64,000 nucleotides of DNA from assembly GCA_913055735.1 (NCBI GenBank), contig CAJXKD010000001.1:1956281-2020280 (forward strand), written 5' to 3'. Of this stretch, positions 1-9,588 are shown piece after piece. A model generated the notes under the pieces. The model worked only from the letters and a program-made list of their open reading frames with translations, had not been told where the DNA came from and ran no database searches. The position numbers were made by a program, and so were the translations under genes. Source of the stretch: an uncultured Rhodospirillales bacterium (GTDB taxonomy: Bacteria > Pseudomonadota > Alphaproteobacteria > Rhodospirillales > UBA2165). Each line of letters begins with the position of its first letter. Positions within the stretch are counted from its first letter, which is position 1.

Positions 1-473
1 GCGCCCACACGCCGGAGGGTGCCATGGGTCTGGTGCTGAACCAGGCGTTGGACACGCTCACCTTTCCCGATCTGCTCGAACAGCTCGGCATCGAAGAACA
101 GGTCGACGACAACAACATCCGCGTCCATGTCGGCGGCCCGGTGGAATCCGGCCGCGGTTTCGTTTTGCATTCCATGGATTATCACCAGGAAGCGACCCTG
201 CCGGTGGATGACGACATCGCGTTGACCGCGACCATCGATATCCTCAAGGCGATCGCCCGCGGGCGTGGTCCCCGCAAGCGGCTTTTGGCGCTCGGCTATG
301 CAGGGTGGGGCCCCGGTCAGCTGGATGGCGAGATTCGCGCCAATGGCTGGCTGCAGGTGCCTGCCACCCATAGCCTGGTGTTCGACACCGATCTCGACAC
401 CAAATGGGAACGCGCTATCGCGACCCTCGGCATCGACCCCATGATGCTGTCGGACGAGGCCGGCCACGCTTAA
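1..473 (+). CDS. algH: YqgE/AlgH family protein, 5' end cut by window edge
   Basis: The reading frame is already open at base 3 and encodes [14 protein letters not shown] before continuing to the stop, so the true start lies outside the window; the ATG at 24 is internal. The motifs [24 protein letters not shown] and [15 protein letters not shown] are typical of the YqgE/AlgH family (UPF0301). These are small soluble proteins of unknown biochemical function, linked in Pseudomonas to alginate regulation. The visible part covers most of a protein of roughly 185 residues. Its stop overlaps the stop of the convergent gene on the minus strand by four bases. Family assignment is firm; function is not known. 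Confidence 0.9.
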   Translation, partial: AHTPEGAMGLVLNQALDTLTFPDLLEQLGIEEQVDDNNIRVHVGGPVESGRGFVLHSMDYHQEATLPVDDDIALTATIDILKAIARGRGPRKRLLALGYAGWGPGQLDGEIRANGWLQVPATHSLVFDTDLDTKWERAIATLGIDPMMLSDEAGHA

Positions 474-1741
474 GACAAAGCAGCGCCTGCCAACTCTTCG
501 TCGTCTTCCAGGAGTTTCAATACCTCTGGGCTGCCATGCACGGCAACCGCCTCTTTCAGGGCGCCCCGCGTTTTCGGCCCCAGGATGCCGTCGACTTTCA
601 GCGTGTCACTCCACATTTTTGTCGAAGTCTCACCTTCGTTTCCGATCTGCTTCGGCATCAGCGCGTTGAGCCCGGCCTGCACCGATCGGACGGCTTGGTT
701 TTCACCGACGGCGGAAATCTTCTTTGCAAGTTGATCGTTTACCCTCTGGTATCCGGCCTCCATTGTGCCGCCCGCCGCGTCCACCGCGACGGCGGGTTTC
801 GCCAGCGATCCGTTGCTTGGCTCGGGGTGGATCATGCGCCCAGCTTGATCCAGCTTGGCCGGTTGGGTCCCATAGGTGTGATCGAATGAAGTTCGGACTT
901 TCGCTAAGGCTTCGTCACGGCGCGGATGCCCGCGCTGTTGATAGGCCGCCGATTGCAAGACCGCTTCGCGCTCGTCCTCGGTCCATTTCTTCGGATCCTT
1001 AAGCAGGATGTTCCCGACGGGGTCGTACGGCTCATCCGACGATTTGAGGACCGTCGGCGTTGCACCAATTTCCTGATCGTCGTTTTTCGCCAGAACGTTC
1101 TTCGGCGTGGCCCCTGGATCATCCAGATCGGAACGTTTGTCACGTAGACCCCGTTCGATCTGCCAGTACCGGCGTTCAATGTCCTTGGCTTTGTCCCTGG
1201 TTTTCGCCGGGATATCGCGGATTTCTTTTGGAACGAAGTCTTCCAGCTCACTGTACAGGAATTGGGCATAGACGGCGGCCGCAGCCCCGCCGCCGTGTTC
1301 GGCAATATCCTTCAGAGCCGAATAGCCATCTCCTAGTACCAAGTCTCTAATATCCCTTTTTTCCCCACTTGGTGGATTTATGTAGTCCGGTTTGGCGATG
1401 CCAAGGACAGCATTGGCGAAATCTACACAATTACCCCTATAGGCGACATATGGATCTGGCTTTGACCGTTTGGCATATAGAAACGAGATTGTGCGATCCA
1501 ATTCTTCCTGATTGAGCGGGATGCCGTACGAAGAAATTTCCGGGTTCTTGAGGCGGTCGCGGTCGAAGGCGATGGTGCCTTTTCCCGCGATCGCATCGAA
1601 GCCTGTATTGGGGTATTTCCCGAACACGAGTGGCGTTCCGTCAGGCCCCTCCATGATTTTGTCGCCATTTTGAATCGAAATAAAAAAGTGGCCGGGGGAT
1701 TTTGTCCGGTCGATATGGAATAATAGCGTGTAGTCGGACAC
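470..1741 (-). CDS. papain-like (NlpC/P60-type?) protein with C-terminal peptidoglycan-binding region
   Basis: 423 residues. The GTG start has AAGGAG eight bases upstream. The first ~125 residues hold a histidine context (SPGHFFISI) followed by a possible Gly-Tyr-Pro strand (FGKYPNTGF) and a cysteine context ([14 protein letters not shown]). That pattern resembles permuted papain-like enzymes of the NlpC/P60 superfamily. Residues ~150-330 are charged and low in complexity. The last ~70 residues (IQ-rich helix, then [18 protein letters not shown]) match the peptidoglycan-binding type 1 fold (DG.xGpkT..A). No signal peptide is visible. It could be a cell-wall hydrolase or a secreted effector. 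It sits 39 bases from the divergent FGE-like gene. The enzyme assignment is inference; the wall-binding region is better supported. Confidence 0.6.
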   Translation of the reverse strand: MSDYTLLFHIDRTKSPGHFFISIQNGDKIMEGPDGTPLVFGKYPNTGFDAIAGKGTIAFDRDRLKNPEISSYGIPLNQEELDRTISFLYAKRSKPDPYVAYRGNCVDFANAVLGIAKPDYINPPSGEKRDIRDLVLGDGYSALKDIAEHGGGAAAAVYAQFLYSELEDFVPKEIRDIPAKTRDKAKDIERRYWQIERGLRDKRSDLDDPGATPKNVLAKNDDQEIGATPTVLKSSDEPYDPVGNILLKDPKKWTEDEREAVLQSAAYQQRGHPRRDEALAKVRTSFDHTYGTQPAKLDQAGRMIHPEPSNGSLAKPAVAVDAAGGTMEAGYQRVNDQLAKKISAVGENQAVRSVQAGLNALMPKQIGNEGETSTKMWSDTLKVDGILGPKTRGALKEAVAVHGSPEVLKLLEDDEELAGAALS

Positions 1742-1780
1742 AATAGTGCTCCTTCAGATTGCAGCTTGGGGATAAGGGTA

Positions 1781-2701
1781 ATGAGCGACCGCACGGGATA
1801 TGCGTCGGTCTATTGGGCCATCGTGTTTTCGGGAATGTTGATCGTCGCGGCGGCGATCCTCGAAGTGCCGAACCCAAAAGTGTTTTTTGTCGACATCCCG
1901 CCGCCAGGCACGGTGTTCCGCGACTGTCCCGATTGTCCTGAGATGGTGGTCATTCCACCTGGGACGGTCGTTGTCGGTGATGACGAGGCCGCCGAGCCCG
2001 AAGAGAGACCGGCTGTCCATGTGACCATTGGCTACTCGTTTGCGATGAGCCGGTTCGAGGTGACGCTCGATCAATGGAACCAATGCGCCGACGATGGATT
2101 GTGTCCGCCGCGTGGGCGGACGGTTTTTTTTGGCAACTGGTTCAGCCCGGAAGGATTGAAAGAAGTTCCGCCGCCTTTTCCCATACCGGGTGACCTCGCC
2201 GCTGGTGACGTCTACCTGCCATTTGCCAGCGCCTATATCCGTTGGCTGTCGCGAAAGACGGGGCAGAAATACCGGTTGCCAAGCGAGGCGGAATGGGTTC
2301 ATGCGGCGCGGGGCGGCACGACGACCCGCTACTGGTGGGGGGACGCGTTCGAGCCAGATAAGGAGGTCTGGAAGGGGTTCGAGCAGAAATGGGACATGCC
2401 GAAAGATTGGCCCATCGAGAGTTCGCCCGCGCCGGTCGGATTGGGAAATCCCAACCCCTTCGGTCTCTACGATATGTTGGGCAATCTCGATGAATTGGTC
2501 GTCGACTGTTACCACAAGACACTTAAGGGGCTGCCCTTGGACGGGAGCCCGTGGATATCCGATTGCCGTCATGACTTTTTCGGGACCAACGTTACCAGGG
2601 GGGGGACGTTTAAAGGCGAGCCCGATGACTTGGTCATCTTGCGTCGAGGCCTGATCGGATTTGGCCATACGGGGCTTCGTCTGGTCCGCGACCTTCCCTA
2701 A
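1781..2701 (+). CDS. membrane-anchored FGE-sulfatase/SUMF1-domain protein without catalytic cysteines
   Basis: 306 residues from the ATG at 1781; a TTG at 1766 is an in-frame alternative. Residues ~8-28 form one hydrophobic segment (signal anchor). The rest is a formylglycine-generating-enzyme-like fold: MVVIPPGTVVVGDD near the start, FEVTLDQWNQC, YRLPSEAEWVHAARGG, a central NPFGLYDMLGNLDELVVD, and the terminal RGGTFKGEPDDL and TGLRLVRDL. True FGE uses a cysteine pair in the region after the RGGxW block. None is present there, so sulfatase activation is unlikely. The fold is also used in non-FGE proteins such as NirV, PvdO and EgtB. Role unknown; it may act with its divergent wall-binding neighbour. 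Confidence 0.8.
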   Translation: MSDRTGYASVYWAIVFSGMLIVAAAILEVPNPKVFFVDIPPPGTVFRDCPDCPEMVVIPPGTVVVGDDEAAEPEERPAVHVTIGYSFAMSRFEVTLDQWNQCADDGLCPPRGRTVFFGNWFSPEGLKEVPPPFPIPGDLAAGDVYLPFASAYIRWLSRKTGQKYRLPSEAEWVHAARGGTTTRYWWGDAFEPDKEVWKGFEQKWDMPKDWPIESSPAPVGLGNPNPFGLYDMLGNLDELVVDCYHKTLKGLPLDGSPWISDCRHDFFGTNVTRGGTFKGEPDDLVILRRGLIGFGHTGLRLVRDLP

Positions 2702-2779
2702 AACTGAATTCACATCACAATCCGTATTCTCTGATCCGCGCTCCTTTCTCCTCCGAAATTATAAATTATTTCCAATTTA

Positions 2780-2796
2780 ATGATCTTATAGATCAT
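2780..2796. other. short AT-rich inverted repeat between convergent genes
   Basis: Perfect seven-base arms ATGATCT and AGATCAT flank a TAT loop, inside a visibly AT-rich stretch between the FGE-like gene and the M16 peptidase gene, which converge. It may contribute to transcription termination, but there is no GC-rich stem and the rest of the 135-base gap holds no gene. Confidence 0.3.
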
Positions 2797-2836
2797 ATTC
2801 AGTGAAAATTACAACAAAAATCGGGAATGCCGGCGG

Positions 2837-4093
2837 CTAGTTCAGCCGCTCGCGGATTTTCTCGTAGGATTCCATCTTGCCCATGGGACCGAGGGCCGTG
2901 ACCGTCGGCGCGCTCGCCAACAGGCGCTTGGCGGCCGCGACGATGGCGTCGTTGTCGACAGCGTCGATGGCGGCGATCACTTCCTCGGTGGGTAGGGGAC
3001 GGCCATAGACCTGAAGTTGCCGTGCCGCCTGCTCGCAGCGTGACGAGGTGCTTTCCAAGGACATGAGGGTGGAGGCCTTGAGCTGCGCCCGGGCCCGCGC
3101 GATTTCTTCGTCCGGCGCGCCAAGTTCCAGCTTTTTCATCTCGTCGCAAATCACCGGCACCAACTCCGCCACTTCGTCCGCGCCGGTTCCCGCGTAGATG
3201 CCAAACAGGCCGCCATCCACGTAATTGGCGGCGAAAGAATAGATGGAATAGACGAGCCCGCGTTTCTCGCGGGCTTCCTGGAACAAGCGCGACGACATGC
3301 CGCCGCCCGCCAGGATCGACAGCACGGCCAGCGGATAATAGCCGGGATCGGTATAGGAAACGCCGTCGAATCCAATGAGCACATGCACCTGCTCGAGGTC
3401 ACGTTTCTCGCGGTAATCGCCGCCGACGTATTGGATGGGGGTCGCCGGGCCGTCGTTGCTGTTCGGCAATTTGATAAAAGCTTTGCTTACCAGATCGACG
3501 AACCGGTCGTGATCCACCTTTCCGGCGGCCGAGATCACCATGCGCGGCGCCGAATATTCGCTGCGCATGTAATCGACGATGGTGTCGCGCGGCATGGACG
3601 AAACCGTCGGCACCTCGCCGAGCACGGGACGGCCCATGGGCTGATCGGGAAAGGCGGTCGCCTGGAACCAATCGAAGATGATGTCGTCGGGCGTGTCGTG
3701 CGCTTGGTGGATTTCCTGCAGGATCACCGCCCGTTCTTTCTCCAATTCCTCCACCTCCATGGTCGGGTGTTGGAGGATGTCGGCGATGATATCGACGGCA
3801 AGCGGCAGATCGTCCTGCAGCACTTTGGCGAAATAGGCGGTGCTTTCCCGCGCGGTGTAGGCGTTGAGGTGGCCGCCTACATCCTCGATCTCCTCGACGA
3901 TGGCGCGGGCCGAGCGCCGCTCCGTTCCCTTGAAGGCCATGTGCTCGAGGAAATGCGAAATGCCGTTGAGCGACAGGTCCTCGTGCCGGGTGCCGACGGC
4001 GACCCAGGCGCCGAGAGAAACCGTGGCGACAGTGTCCATATTGTCGGTTACGACCCGGAGGCCGCCGGGAAGATCGGTGACGCGGACGGTCAT
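2837..4093 (-). CDS. M16 family zinc peptidase (processing-peptidase-like)
   Basis: 418 residues starting MTVRVTDLPGGLRVV. The inverted zinc motif HFLEH (HxxEH) lies near residue 57, followed by MAFKGT and, about 75 residues on, the third-ligand region EKERAVILQEI. The C-terminal half has the second M16 subdomain (GGGMSSRLFQEAREKRGLVYSIYSF). Length and order match bacterial homologues of mitochondrial processing peptidase beta. The start codon overlaps the thrC stop in an ATGA arrangement, so the two are translationally coupled, a pairing common in alphaproteobacteria. Substrate unknown. Longer frames extending upstream are thrC read in another frame. Confidence 0.93.
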   Translation of the reverse strand: MTVRVTDLPGGLRVVTDNMDTVATVSLGAWVAVGTRHEDLSLNGISHFLEHMAFKGTERRSARAIVEEIEDVGGHLNAYTARESTAYFAKVLQDDLPLAVDIIADILQHPTMEVEELEKERAVILQEIHQAHDTPDDIIFDWFQATAFPDQPMGRPVLGEVPTVSSMPRDTIVDYMRSEYSAPRMVISAAGKVDHDRFVDLVSKAFIKLPNSNDGPATPIQYVGGDYREKRDLEQVHVLIGFDGVSYTDPGYYPLAVLSILAGGGMSSRLFQEAREKRGLVYSIYSFAANYVDGGLFGIYAGTGADEVAELVPVICDEMKKLELGAPDEEIARARAQLKASTLMSLESTSSRCEQAARQLQVYGRPLPTEEVIAAIDAVDNDAIVAAAKRLLASAPTVTALGPMGKMESYEKIRERLN

Positions 4094-5496
4094 GCGGCGG
4101 ATTTCCCGGCAAGTTGTTCGGAAATGAATGCGCGCACGGCGTTTGTTTGGGCGGGCAGCACATCGGCCCGCTCCGGCCGCTCGAACAGATCGGCAAGGCG
4201 CGGCGGCAAATCGGGGTGCAGTCCCGTGGCCTCCTCGACGGCGCGCGGGAACTTGGCCGGATGGGCCGTCGCCATGGTCACCAGCACCGAGCCTTCGGGG
4301 CGCGCGACGTTCTCGCCCGCCAGCACGCCGATGGCGGTGTGCGGATCGATCAGTTCGCCGGTATTTTCGTAGATATCGTTGATGGCCGTTTTGGTGGCGT
4401 TGTCGCCGACGCGGTAGCCCTCGAACAGTTTGCGCATGGCCTGCCAGCGTGCCTTGCCGAAAGACACCTTTCGGTCCTTGCGGAATTTTTCCATGACCTT
4501 GGCCACCGCCGCGCCGTCGCGCTTGTAGGTGTCGAACAACAGGCGTTCGAAGTTGCTGGAGATCTGGATGTCCATGGATGGGCTCAATGTGCCGACGACC
4601 TCGGCCATGGCCATCTCGCCACCTTCGAAGAAGCGGGTGAGGATGTCGTTGGCGTTGGAACCGACGATGAGCTTGTCCACCGGCAGGCCCATGTTGCGCG
4701 CCGCGTAGGCGGCATAGACGTTGCCGAAATTGCCTGTCGGCACGGAGAAGGTGAAGCGCCGTTCGGGCGCGCCGAGGGCGACGCCGCACCAGACGTAATA
4801 AACGATTTGCGCCATGATCCGCGCCCAGTTGATGGAATTGACGGCGCTGAGACCGTACTGGTCGCGGAACGAAAGATCAGCAAACAGGGCTTTGACGATG
4901 TCCTGGCAGTCGTCGAAGGTGCCTTCGACGGCAATATTGTGGACATTGGACGACGTGACGGTGGTCATCTGCCGCCGCTGCACGTCGGAGACCCGGCCGT
5001 GCGGATGCAGGATGAAGATGTCGATGGAGTCTTTGTCGCGGCAGGCTTCGATGGCGGCAGAGCCGGTATCACCCGACGTCGCGCCGACGATGGTCACCCG
5101 TTGCCCGCGTTTGGCGAGCACCCGGTCGAACAGCCGCCCGACGAGCTGCAGAGGATAATCCTTGAAGGCGAGCGTCGGTCCGTGGAACAGCTCGCACAGC
5201 CAGCTGTCGGGGGCCAATTGTTTCAAGGGTGCGATGGCCTCGTGATCGAACCCGGCGTAGGCGTCGCCAACCAGCTTCTCGAACTCGTCTTCGATCAGAC
5301 TACCGGCGATGAACGGCGCCATGACGCGCACGGCGATCTCGGGATAGCTGAGACCGCGCAGGGATTTGAGGTCTTCCCGAGTCAGTTTCGGCCAGCTCTC
5401 CGGCACGTACAGACCGCCGTCGCGGGCGAGCCCGCTCAGCAATGTGTCGTCAAAATTCAGCGTTGGCGCCGATCCTCGGGTGCTCAGGTATTTCAT
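4090..5496 (-). CDS. thrC: threonine synthase
   Basis: 468 residues, the usual size of the long proteobacterial form. It converts O-phosphohomoserine to threonine and phosphate, using PLP. The N-terminal block KYLSTRG leads into the domain holding the PLP lysine (GPTLAFKDYPLQLVGRLFD). Next come the phosphate-binding region ATSGDTGSAAIEAC and the VPTGNFGNVYAAYAARNMGLP block. The start ATG is close to the end of the upstream M32 carboxypeptidase gene, and its stop overlaps the M16 start. Cytoplasmic amino-acid biosynthesis; the assignment is secure. Confidence 0.97.
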   Translation of the reverse strand: MKYLSTRGSAPTLNFDDTLLSGLARDGGLYVPESWPKLTREDLKSLRGLSYPEIAVRVMAPFIAGSLIEDEFEKLVGDAYAGFDHEAIAPLKQLAPDSWLCELFHGPTLAFKDYPLQLVGRLFDRVLAKRGQRVTIVGATSGDTGSAAIEACRDKDSIDIFILHPHGRVSDVQRRQMTTVTSSNVHNIAVEGTFDDCQDIVKALFADLSFRDQYGLSAVNSINWARIMAQIVYYVWCGVALGAPERRFTFSVPTGNFGNVYAAYAARNMGLPVDKLIVGSNANDILTRFFEGGEMAMAEVVGTLSPSMDIQISSNFERLLFDTYKRDGAAVAKVMEKFRKDRKVSFGKARWQAMRKLFEGYRVGDNATKTAINDIYENTGELIDPHTAIGVLAGENVARPEGSVLVTMATAHPAKFPRAVEEATGLHPDLPPRLADLFERPERADVLPAQTNAVRAFISEQLAGKSAA

Positions 5497-5548
5497 CGGC
5501 GCACCCTATCGTGCGGGTAGGGGCGTCGCAAGCAATGCGGCACCCTGG

Positions 5549-7042
5549 TTAACCGATATAGCGGGTGCGCAAATGCGACGTGAAGGCCGTCACGTCCAAC
5601 GGGCGGCCAGTGGCGCGGGTCAGCAGTTCGGGACTGGGGTAGCGCCGTCCGTGACTGTGGACGTTTTCGCGCAGCCAAGCCAACAGGGGCGAAAAATTTC
5701 CTTGCGCGATACTGGGCATGATTTCGGGATCGGTCTTCTTCGCGGCGTCGAACAATTGTGCCCCGGCGATGGCGCCGAGGGTATAGCTCGGGAAATATCC
5801 CCAAGCGCCGTCGAACCAGTGGATGTCCTGCATGCAGCCTAGCGCATCGTCGGGTGGCGTGATGCCGAGCAGTTTCTGCATGCCTGCGTTCCAGGCCTCG
5901 GGTAGATCGGCAAGGGCAAGCCGTCCGGCGATCATATCGCGTTCCAGGTTGTAGCGAAGGATCACATGCGCCGGGTACGTCACCTCGTCGGCGTCGACAC
6001 GGATAAGGCCGGGCTCGATCCAACTATAGAGACGGATGATGTTTTCTTCCGTCCAGGCCGGGCCGCTGCCGCCGAAGGTGTCGCGCATGACCGGTGCGGC
6101 AAAACGCAGAAACTCGGGCGAGCGGCAGGCCTGCATCTCGACCAGCAAGGACTGGCTTTCGTGAATATCCATGCCCAGGTGGCTGCCGACGGGCTGGCCG
6201 CGCCATTTCTTTGGCAAGCCGTGGTCGTAAAGGGCGTGGCCTGTCTCATGCAGCACGCCCATCAGACCGAAGGCGAAATCGTCTTCGTCATAGCGGGTGG
6301 TAATGCGCAGATCGTCCGGCGTTCCCGATGAAAACGGGTGCAGGCTTTCGTCCAACCGGCCGCTGTTAAAGTCGAATCCCAAACGCGCCATCATCTCGAC
6401 ACCGAGCTGGCGCTGCTTGTCGGCGGGAAACGGGCCCTCGGGCATCAGCGGTTTCGGGCCTTGCGCCTGTTTCTGCATCACGTCGGGGAGGAAATCCGGC
6501 AGGAATGTTTCGAGTGTTCCGAACACCTCGTCGATCATCGCCTCGGTGACGCCCGGCGAATATTCATCGAGCAACGCGTCGTAGGGCGCGAGGCCGAGCC
6601 GCGCGGATTTGGCCTCGGCGCACTCTCGGATGATATCCAGGACAGTTTGCAAAAGCGGACGAACGCTCTCGTAATTGTTTTCGTCACGGGCTTCCCGCCA
6701 TTTGGTTTCGCAGGCGGTGACGGCGCGGGACAAGGCCTCCACCTGTTCCTCGGAAAGGGCGGCGGCGTGGACCCATTGGCGTTTCATCTCGCGCAGGTTT
6801 GCCGCCTGCCAATCGTCGAGACCGGTTTCGCTTTCTGCCTTGTCGATCAATTCGCCCATATCCGGGGCGGTGATCATGCCGTGGCACACCGCTTTGAGGG
6901 CCGCAAGTTGTTCGCCCCGCGCCTCGGCGCCCTTCGGCGGCATCATCACCGATTGGTCCCAATGCAGGTGCATTTCCGCGTCACTCAATGCGGACAGACG
7001 CGCAAACCGGGTTTCCAGTTGGCGATAAACATTCATGGTCAT
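5549..7042 (-). CDS. carboxypeptidase Taq (M32 family metallocarboxypeptidase)
   Basis: 497 residues, matching the M32 family. The zinc motif is HETGH in GVLHETGHALYDHGLP near residue 265, preceded by the family block DDLRITTRYDEDDFAFGLMGV and followed by GMDIHESQSLLVEMQACRS, which supplies the third ligand glutamate. The C-terminal region includes NPEIMPSIAQGNFSPLLAWLRENVHSHGRR-like family sequence. It removes C-terminal residues from peptides in the cytoplasm. Two in-frame ATGs (7042 and 7036) are possible starts. It lies between ctaB and thrC on the same strand with a 52-base gap to thrC. Confidence 0.95.
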   Translation of the reverse strand: MTMNVYRQLETRFARLSALSDAEMHLHWDQSVMMPPKGAEARGEQLAALKAVCHGMITAPDMGELIDKAESETGLDDWQAANLREMKRQWVHAAALSEEQVEALSRAVTACETKWREARDENNYESVRPLLQTVLDIIRECAEAKSARLGLAPYDALLDEYSPGVTEAMIDEVFGTLETFLPDFLPDVMQKQAQGPKPLMPEGPFPADKQRQLGVEMMARLGFDFNSGRLDESLHPFSSGTPDDLRITTRYDEDDFAFGLMGVLHETGHALYDHGLPKKWRGQPVGSHLGMDIHESQSLLVEMQACRSPEFLRFAAPVMRDTFGGSGPAWTEENIIRLYSWIEPGLIRVDADEVTYPAHVILRYNLERDMIAGRLALADLPEAWNAGMQKLLGITPPDDALGCMQDIHWFDGAWGYFPSYTLGAIAGAQLFDAAKKTDPEIMPSIAQGNFSPLLAWLRENVHSHGRRYPSPELLTRATGRPLDVTAFTSHLRTRYIG

Positions 7043-7057
7043 ACTCTGGGCGACGAC

Positions 7058-8044
7058 CTAGAAAAAGAGATCCGCAATCCAGCGGTCGGCGAGCAAGGTG
7101 ACGAAAACCAGAAACAAATAAAAGATGGAATAGCGGAACATAGCCCGCGGTTTCTCGCTGTTGCTTTCGCCGTCCGCCGTGCGCCAGACCGCAACGGCGT
7201 GGCGGATGAACCACACGCCGAGCAGGGCGATAACGGCGCCTGCGGCCAGGCTGCTCATGCCGATGAAAGCCGGAACGATGGTGATCGGCACCAATAGAAG
7301 GGTATAGATCAGCATCTGGCGCTTGGTTTCGCGTTCGCCGGAGACGACCGGCAGCATGGGCACGCCCGCTTTCTCGTAGTCGGCGGAGCGGAACAGCGAC
7401 AGCGCCCAGAAATGCGGCGGCGTCCACATGAAGATGATGGCGAACAACACGATGCCGCCGAGCCCGATGTCGCCGGTAACGGCGGCCCAGCCGATCATCG
7501 GCGGTAACGCACCGGATGCGCCGCCGATGACAATGTTCTGTGGCGTCCTGCGTTTCAGCCAGATCGTATATATAAAGACATAGAAGGCGATGGTGACCGC
7601 GAGCAGGGCCGAGGCCACCGCGTTGACCCAAATGGACATACCGACTACGGACACCACCGACAGGATCGTGCCGAGAATTAGAGCGGCCAACGGTTTCAAG
7701 CGCCCGGCCGGAATCGGCCGGTTCATGGTGCGGCTCATCTGACTGTCGATGTCGCGGTCGTACCACATGTTTATGGCACCTGACGCGCCTGCGCCCAACG
7801 CAATGAACAGAACCGCGAGCAGGCCGGTCGTTGCATCGATGCTTCCCGGCGCCAGTGCGAGACCGGCATACCCCGTGAACAGCACGAGCGACATGACCCG
7901 TGGCTTCAACAGAATGGCATAGTCAGTCAAACCTCGGCCGTGACGCGGATGGTCGTGGCCGCTTTCTGCAGCCGGCTCCATCGCCTCGTGTACGGCAGGG
8001 TTAGAACCCGGGGTGGAAATCTGCTGGTTCATCTGAGGTGACAT
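7058..8044 (-). CDS. ctaB: heme O synthase (protoheme IX farnesyltransferase)
   Basis: 328 residues with about nine membrane segments. The first aspartate motif NMWYDRDIDSQMSRTMNRPIP and the second loop typical of UbiA-family prenyltransferases are clear (YDRDID, then downstream R-rich Y..RT..NIVIGGASGALPPMIGW). It attaches farnesyl to protoheme to make heme O, the precursor of heme A for the aa3 oxidase encoded just downstream on the other strand. In most alphaproteobacteria this gene sits inside the cox operon between coxA and ctaG; here it is on the opposite strand with a second oxidase-like gene. ATGs at 8044 and 8032 are both possible starts. Confidence 0.95.
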   Translation of the reverse strand: MSPQMNQQISTPGSNPAVHEAMEPAAESGHDHPRHGRGLTDYAILLKPRVMSLVLFTGYAGLALAPGSIDATTGLLAVLFIALGAGASGAINMWYDRDIDSQMSRTMNRPIPAGRLKPLAALILGTILSVVSVVGMSIWVNAVASALLAVTIAFYVFIYTIWLKRRTPQNIVIGGASGALPPMIGWAAVTGDIGLGGIVLFAIIFMWTPPHFWALSLFRSADYEKAGVPMLPVVSGERETKRQMLIYTLLLVPITIVPAFIGMSSLAAGAVIALLGVWFIRHAVAVWRTADGESNSEKPRAMFRYSIFYLFLVFVTLLADRWIADLFF

Positions 8045-8173
8045 ATAGGGTCACTGTTCACTAATCAGTACTGGGTGCCGGCGCCTCGAGCTGTCGCGAA
8101 TGACATCGGTCTTGGCGGCGCGGCGCTAACCTACTCTTTCGTTCGTTGCCCTGCACCTCTTTTTATGGGTGGT

Positions 8174-9571
8174 TTAGGCCGTTTTTTCAGATCGATTTTT
8201 GGGCCGCAACAGGGCACGGATGGCGATTACGATGAACATGACCCCGCCGATTACCGCCAGCCCGCCGCCGATATCCCGGACGGTGGCCGCGACAATGGCG
8301 CTCATGTTCTCCATGTCGACGCCTGAACCCACGACCTTGCGGGCGGCGCCCATACCGCCCGCGGCATACATGCCGGCGCAGAACAGGAGCTGTCCGATCC
8401 CATAAATATAGATCTGCCACCGGGCGACGCGAACCGACCCCATGATACACCCCGCCAGCGGCAGGAATCGCGTATAGAACAGACCGACAAAGGCCAGATT
8501 GATGCCGCCGATGACGCCATGATAGTGCGCCGGCGTCCGCGTATCCGCGCCGTCGACAAAGAACCCGAAAATGCCGCCGACGCCGAACAGAATGACCGAT
8601 GTGATCAAACTGGCGCCGGCCACGCTTCTCCAATCGAAGCTCGCCCGGCGGCGCCACGCCGCGCCGATCATGGTGAGGGCAAACAGCACGACCGGCGGGC
8701 CAAGGGCGTATTGGAGCTCGGTGAAGGCCTGAAGGAAGGTGGTTCCGTGAACGTCGAAGAGGGCAAAGAATGCGAGGCCGACAATCCCGCCGATGAAAAT
8801 CAGAATAGTGGTCCATCGATTGATGCTCGGGCCGACCAGCGGTCCGGTTGCCGATGTTTCGGCGAGGAATCCCCATGCGGCGGTCAACAAGGCGATGTTG
8901 ACGAACTGGAGGAGGTGTCCGCCGCCCCAGATCAGGCGCTCATTATAGTCGAAGCTGGCCGGCACGCCCTGGAGGGCATGCGCCGCGAGCGCGAACGCCA
9001 CGAGTGCGGCGATGTATAGGATGCCCGCGGTTAACAGGACCAAGGTGGCGGTCCCCAGCAGATTGGGCGTTCGCGCGAACGCCGCGAGCAACCGCACCAC
9101 GGCGATTGCCACGCCGAGGGCGAAGATGACCAACCCCGCGTAGAACAGGGGATGAATGATCACCGGAATGTAATTGTTGAGGGTCGGCTCGCCGGTACCG
9201 GCAAAGGCCGGGATGATCATCAGCACCGTTCCGGCAACAGCTACACCGAGACCGGCCTCTCCCAGCCAGGGGGCTGGGTCGCCCTTGGGCGCCGAGGCCG
9301 CGGCCCATTGCGCGAAAACGGCAAGGACGGCGAGAAACCAGACGGCGAAACTCAGAGCGACATGAACAACGAGGCCCTTGGTGAAAAAAGCTTCGGGCCA
9401 GGGCAACGCGTCTTCCAGAACCGGCGTTCGTGACAAGACGAGCAGTATGGCGAATAATCCCGCTCCCGCCAGCGCCGCAATCGCCAAGGCGGCCCAACCG
9501 CGCATCAAGCGGCGGCCGCGGTGGTCCGGCAGGGTCTGGAAATCGGGGGCCATCAGCATGGGATCGGCCAA
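8174..9571 (-). CDS. heme-copper oxidase subunit I-like membrane protein
   Basis: 465 residues with about twelve hydrophobic segments. Histidines sit where oxidase subunit I would place them: a helix-II-like VVHVALSFAVWFL, a helix-VI-like GGGHLLQFVNIALL, and a helix-X-like HYHGVIGGINLAFVG. The overall look is closer to the cbb3/NorB branch than to CoxA, but the full ligand set cannot be verified by eye. The TTG start at 9571 has AGGTGAT six bases upstream; an ATG at 9559 is an alternative. It lies between DUF420 and ctaB on the same strand. Without subunit II or c-type cytochrome partners next to it, it may be an oxidase-related accessory protein rather than a complete enzyme. Confidence 0.7.
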   Translation of the reverse strand: MADPMLMAPDFQTLPDHRGRRLMRGWAALAIAALAGAGLFAILLVLSRTPVLEDALPWPEAFFTKGLVVHVALSFAVWFLAVLAVFAQWAAASAPKGDPAPWLGEAGLGVAVAGTVLMIIPAFAGTGEPTLNNYIPVIIHPLFYAGLVIFALGVAIAVVRLLAAFARTPNLLGTATLVLLTAGILYIAALVAFALAAHALQGVPASFDYNERLIWGGGHLLQFVNIALLTAAWGFLAETSATGPLVGPSINRWTTILIFIGGIVGLAFFALFDVHGTTFLQAFTELQYALGPPVVLFALTMIGAAWRRRASFDWRSVAGASLITSVILFGVGGIFGFFVDGADTRTPAHYHGVIGGINLAFVGLFYTRFLPLAGCIMGSVRVARWQIYIYGIGQLLFCAGMYAAGGMGAARKVVGSGVDMENMSAIVAATVRDIGGGLAVIGGVMFIVIAIRALLRPKNRSEKTA

Positions 9572-9588
9572 TCGCTATCACCTAATGT

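Noticed and set aside
1781..2701. Active sulfatase-maturation enzyme
   Set aside because: The cysteine pair used by FGE is absent, and no sulfatase gene is nearby.
4114..5520. 468-residue plus-strand frame
   Set aside because: It is the antisense of thrC with no recognisable domain; thrC carries all conserved motifs.
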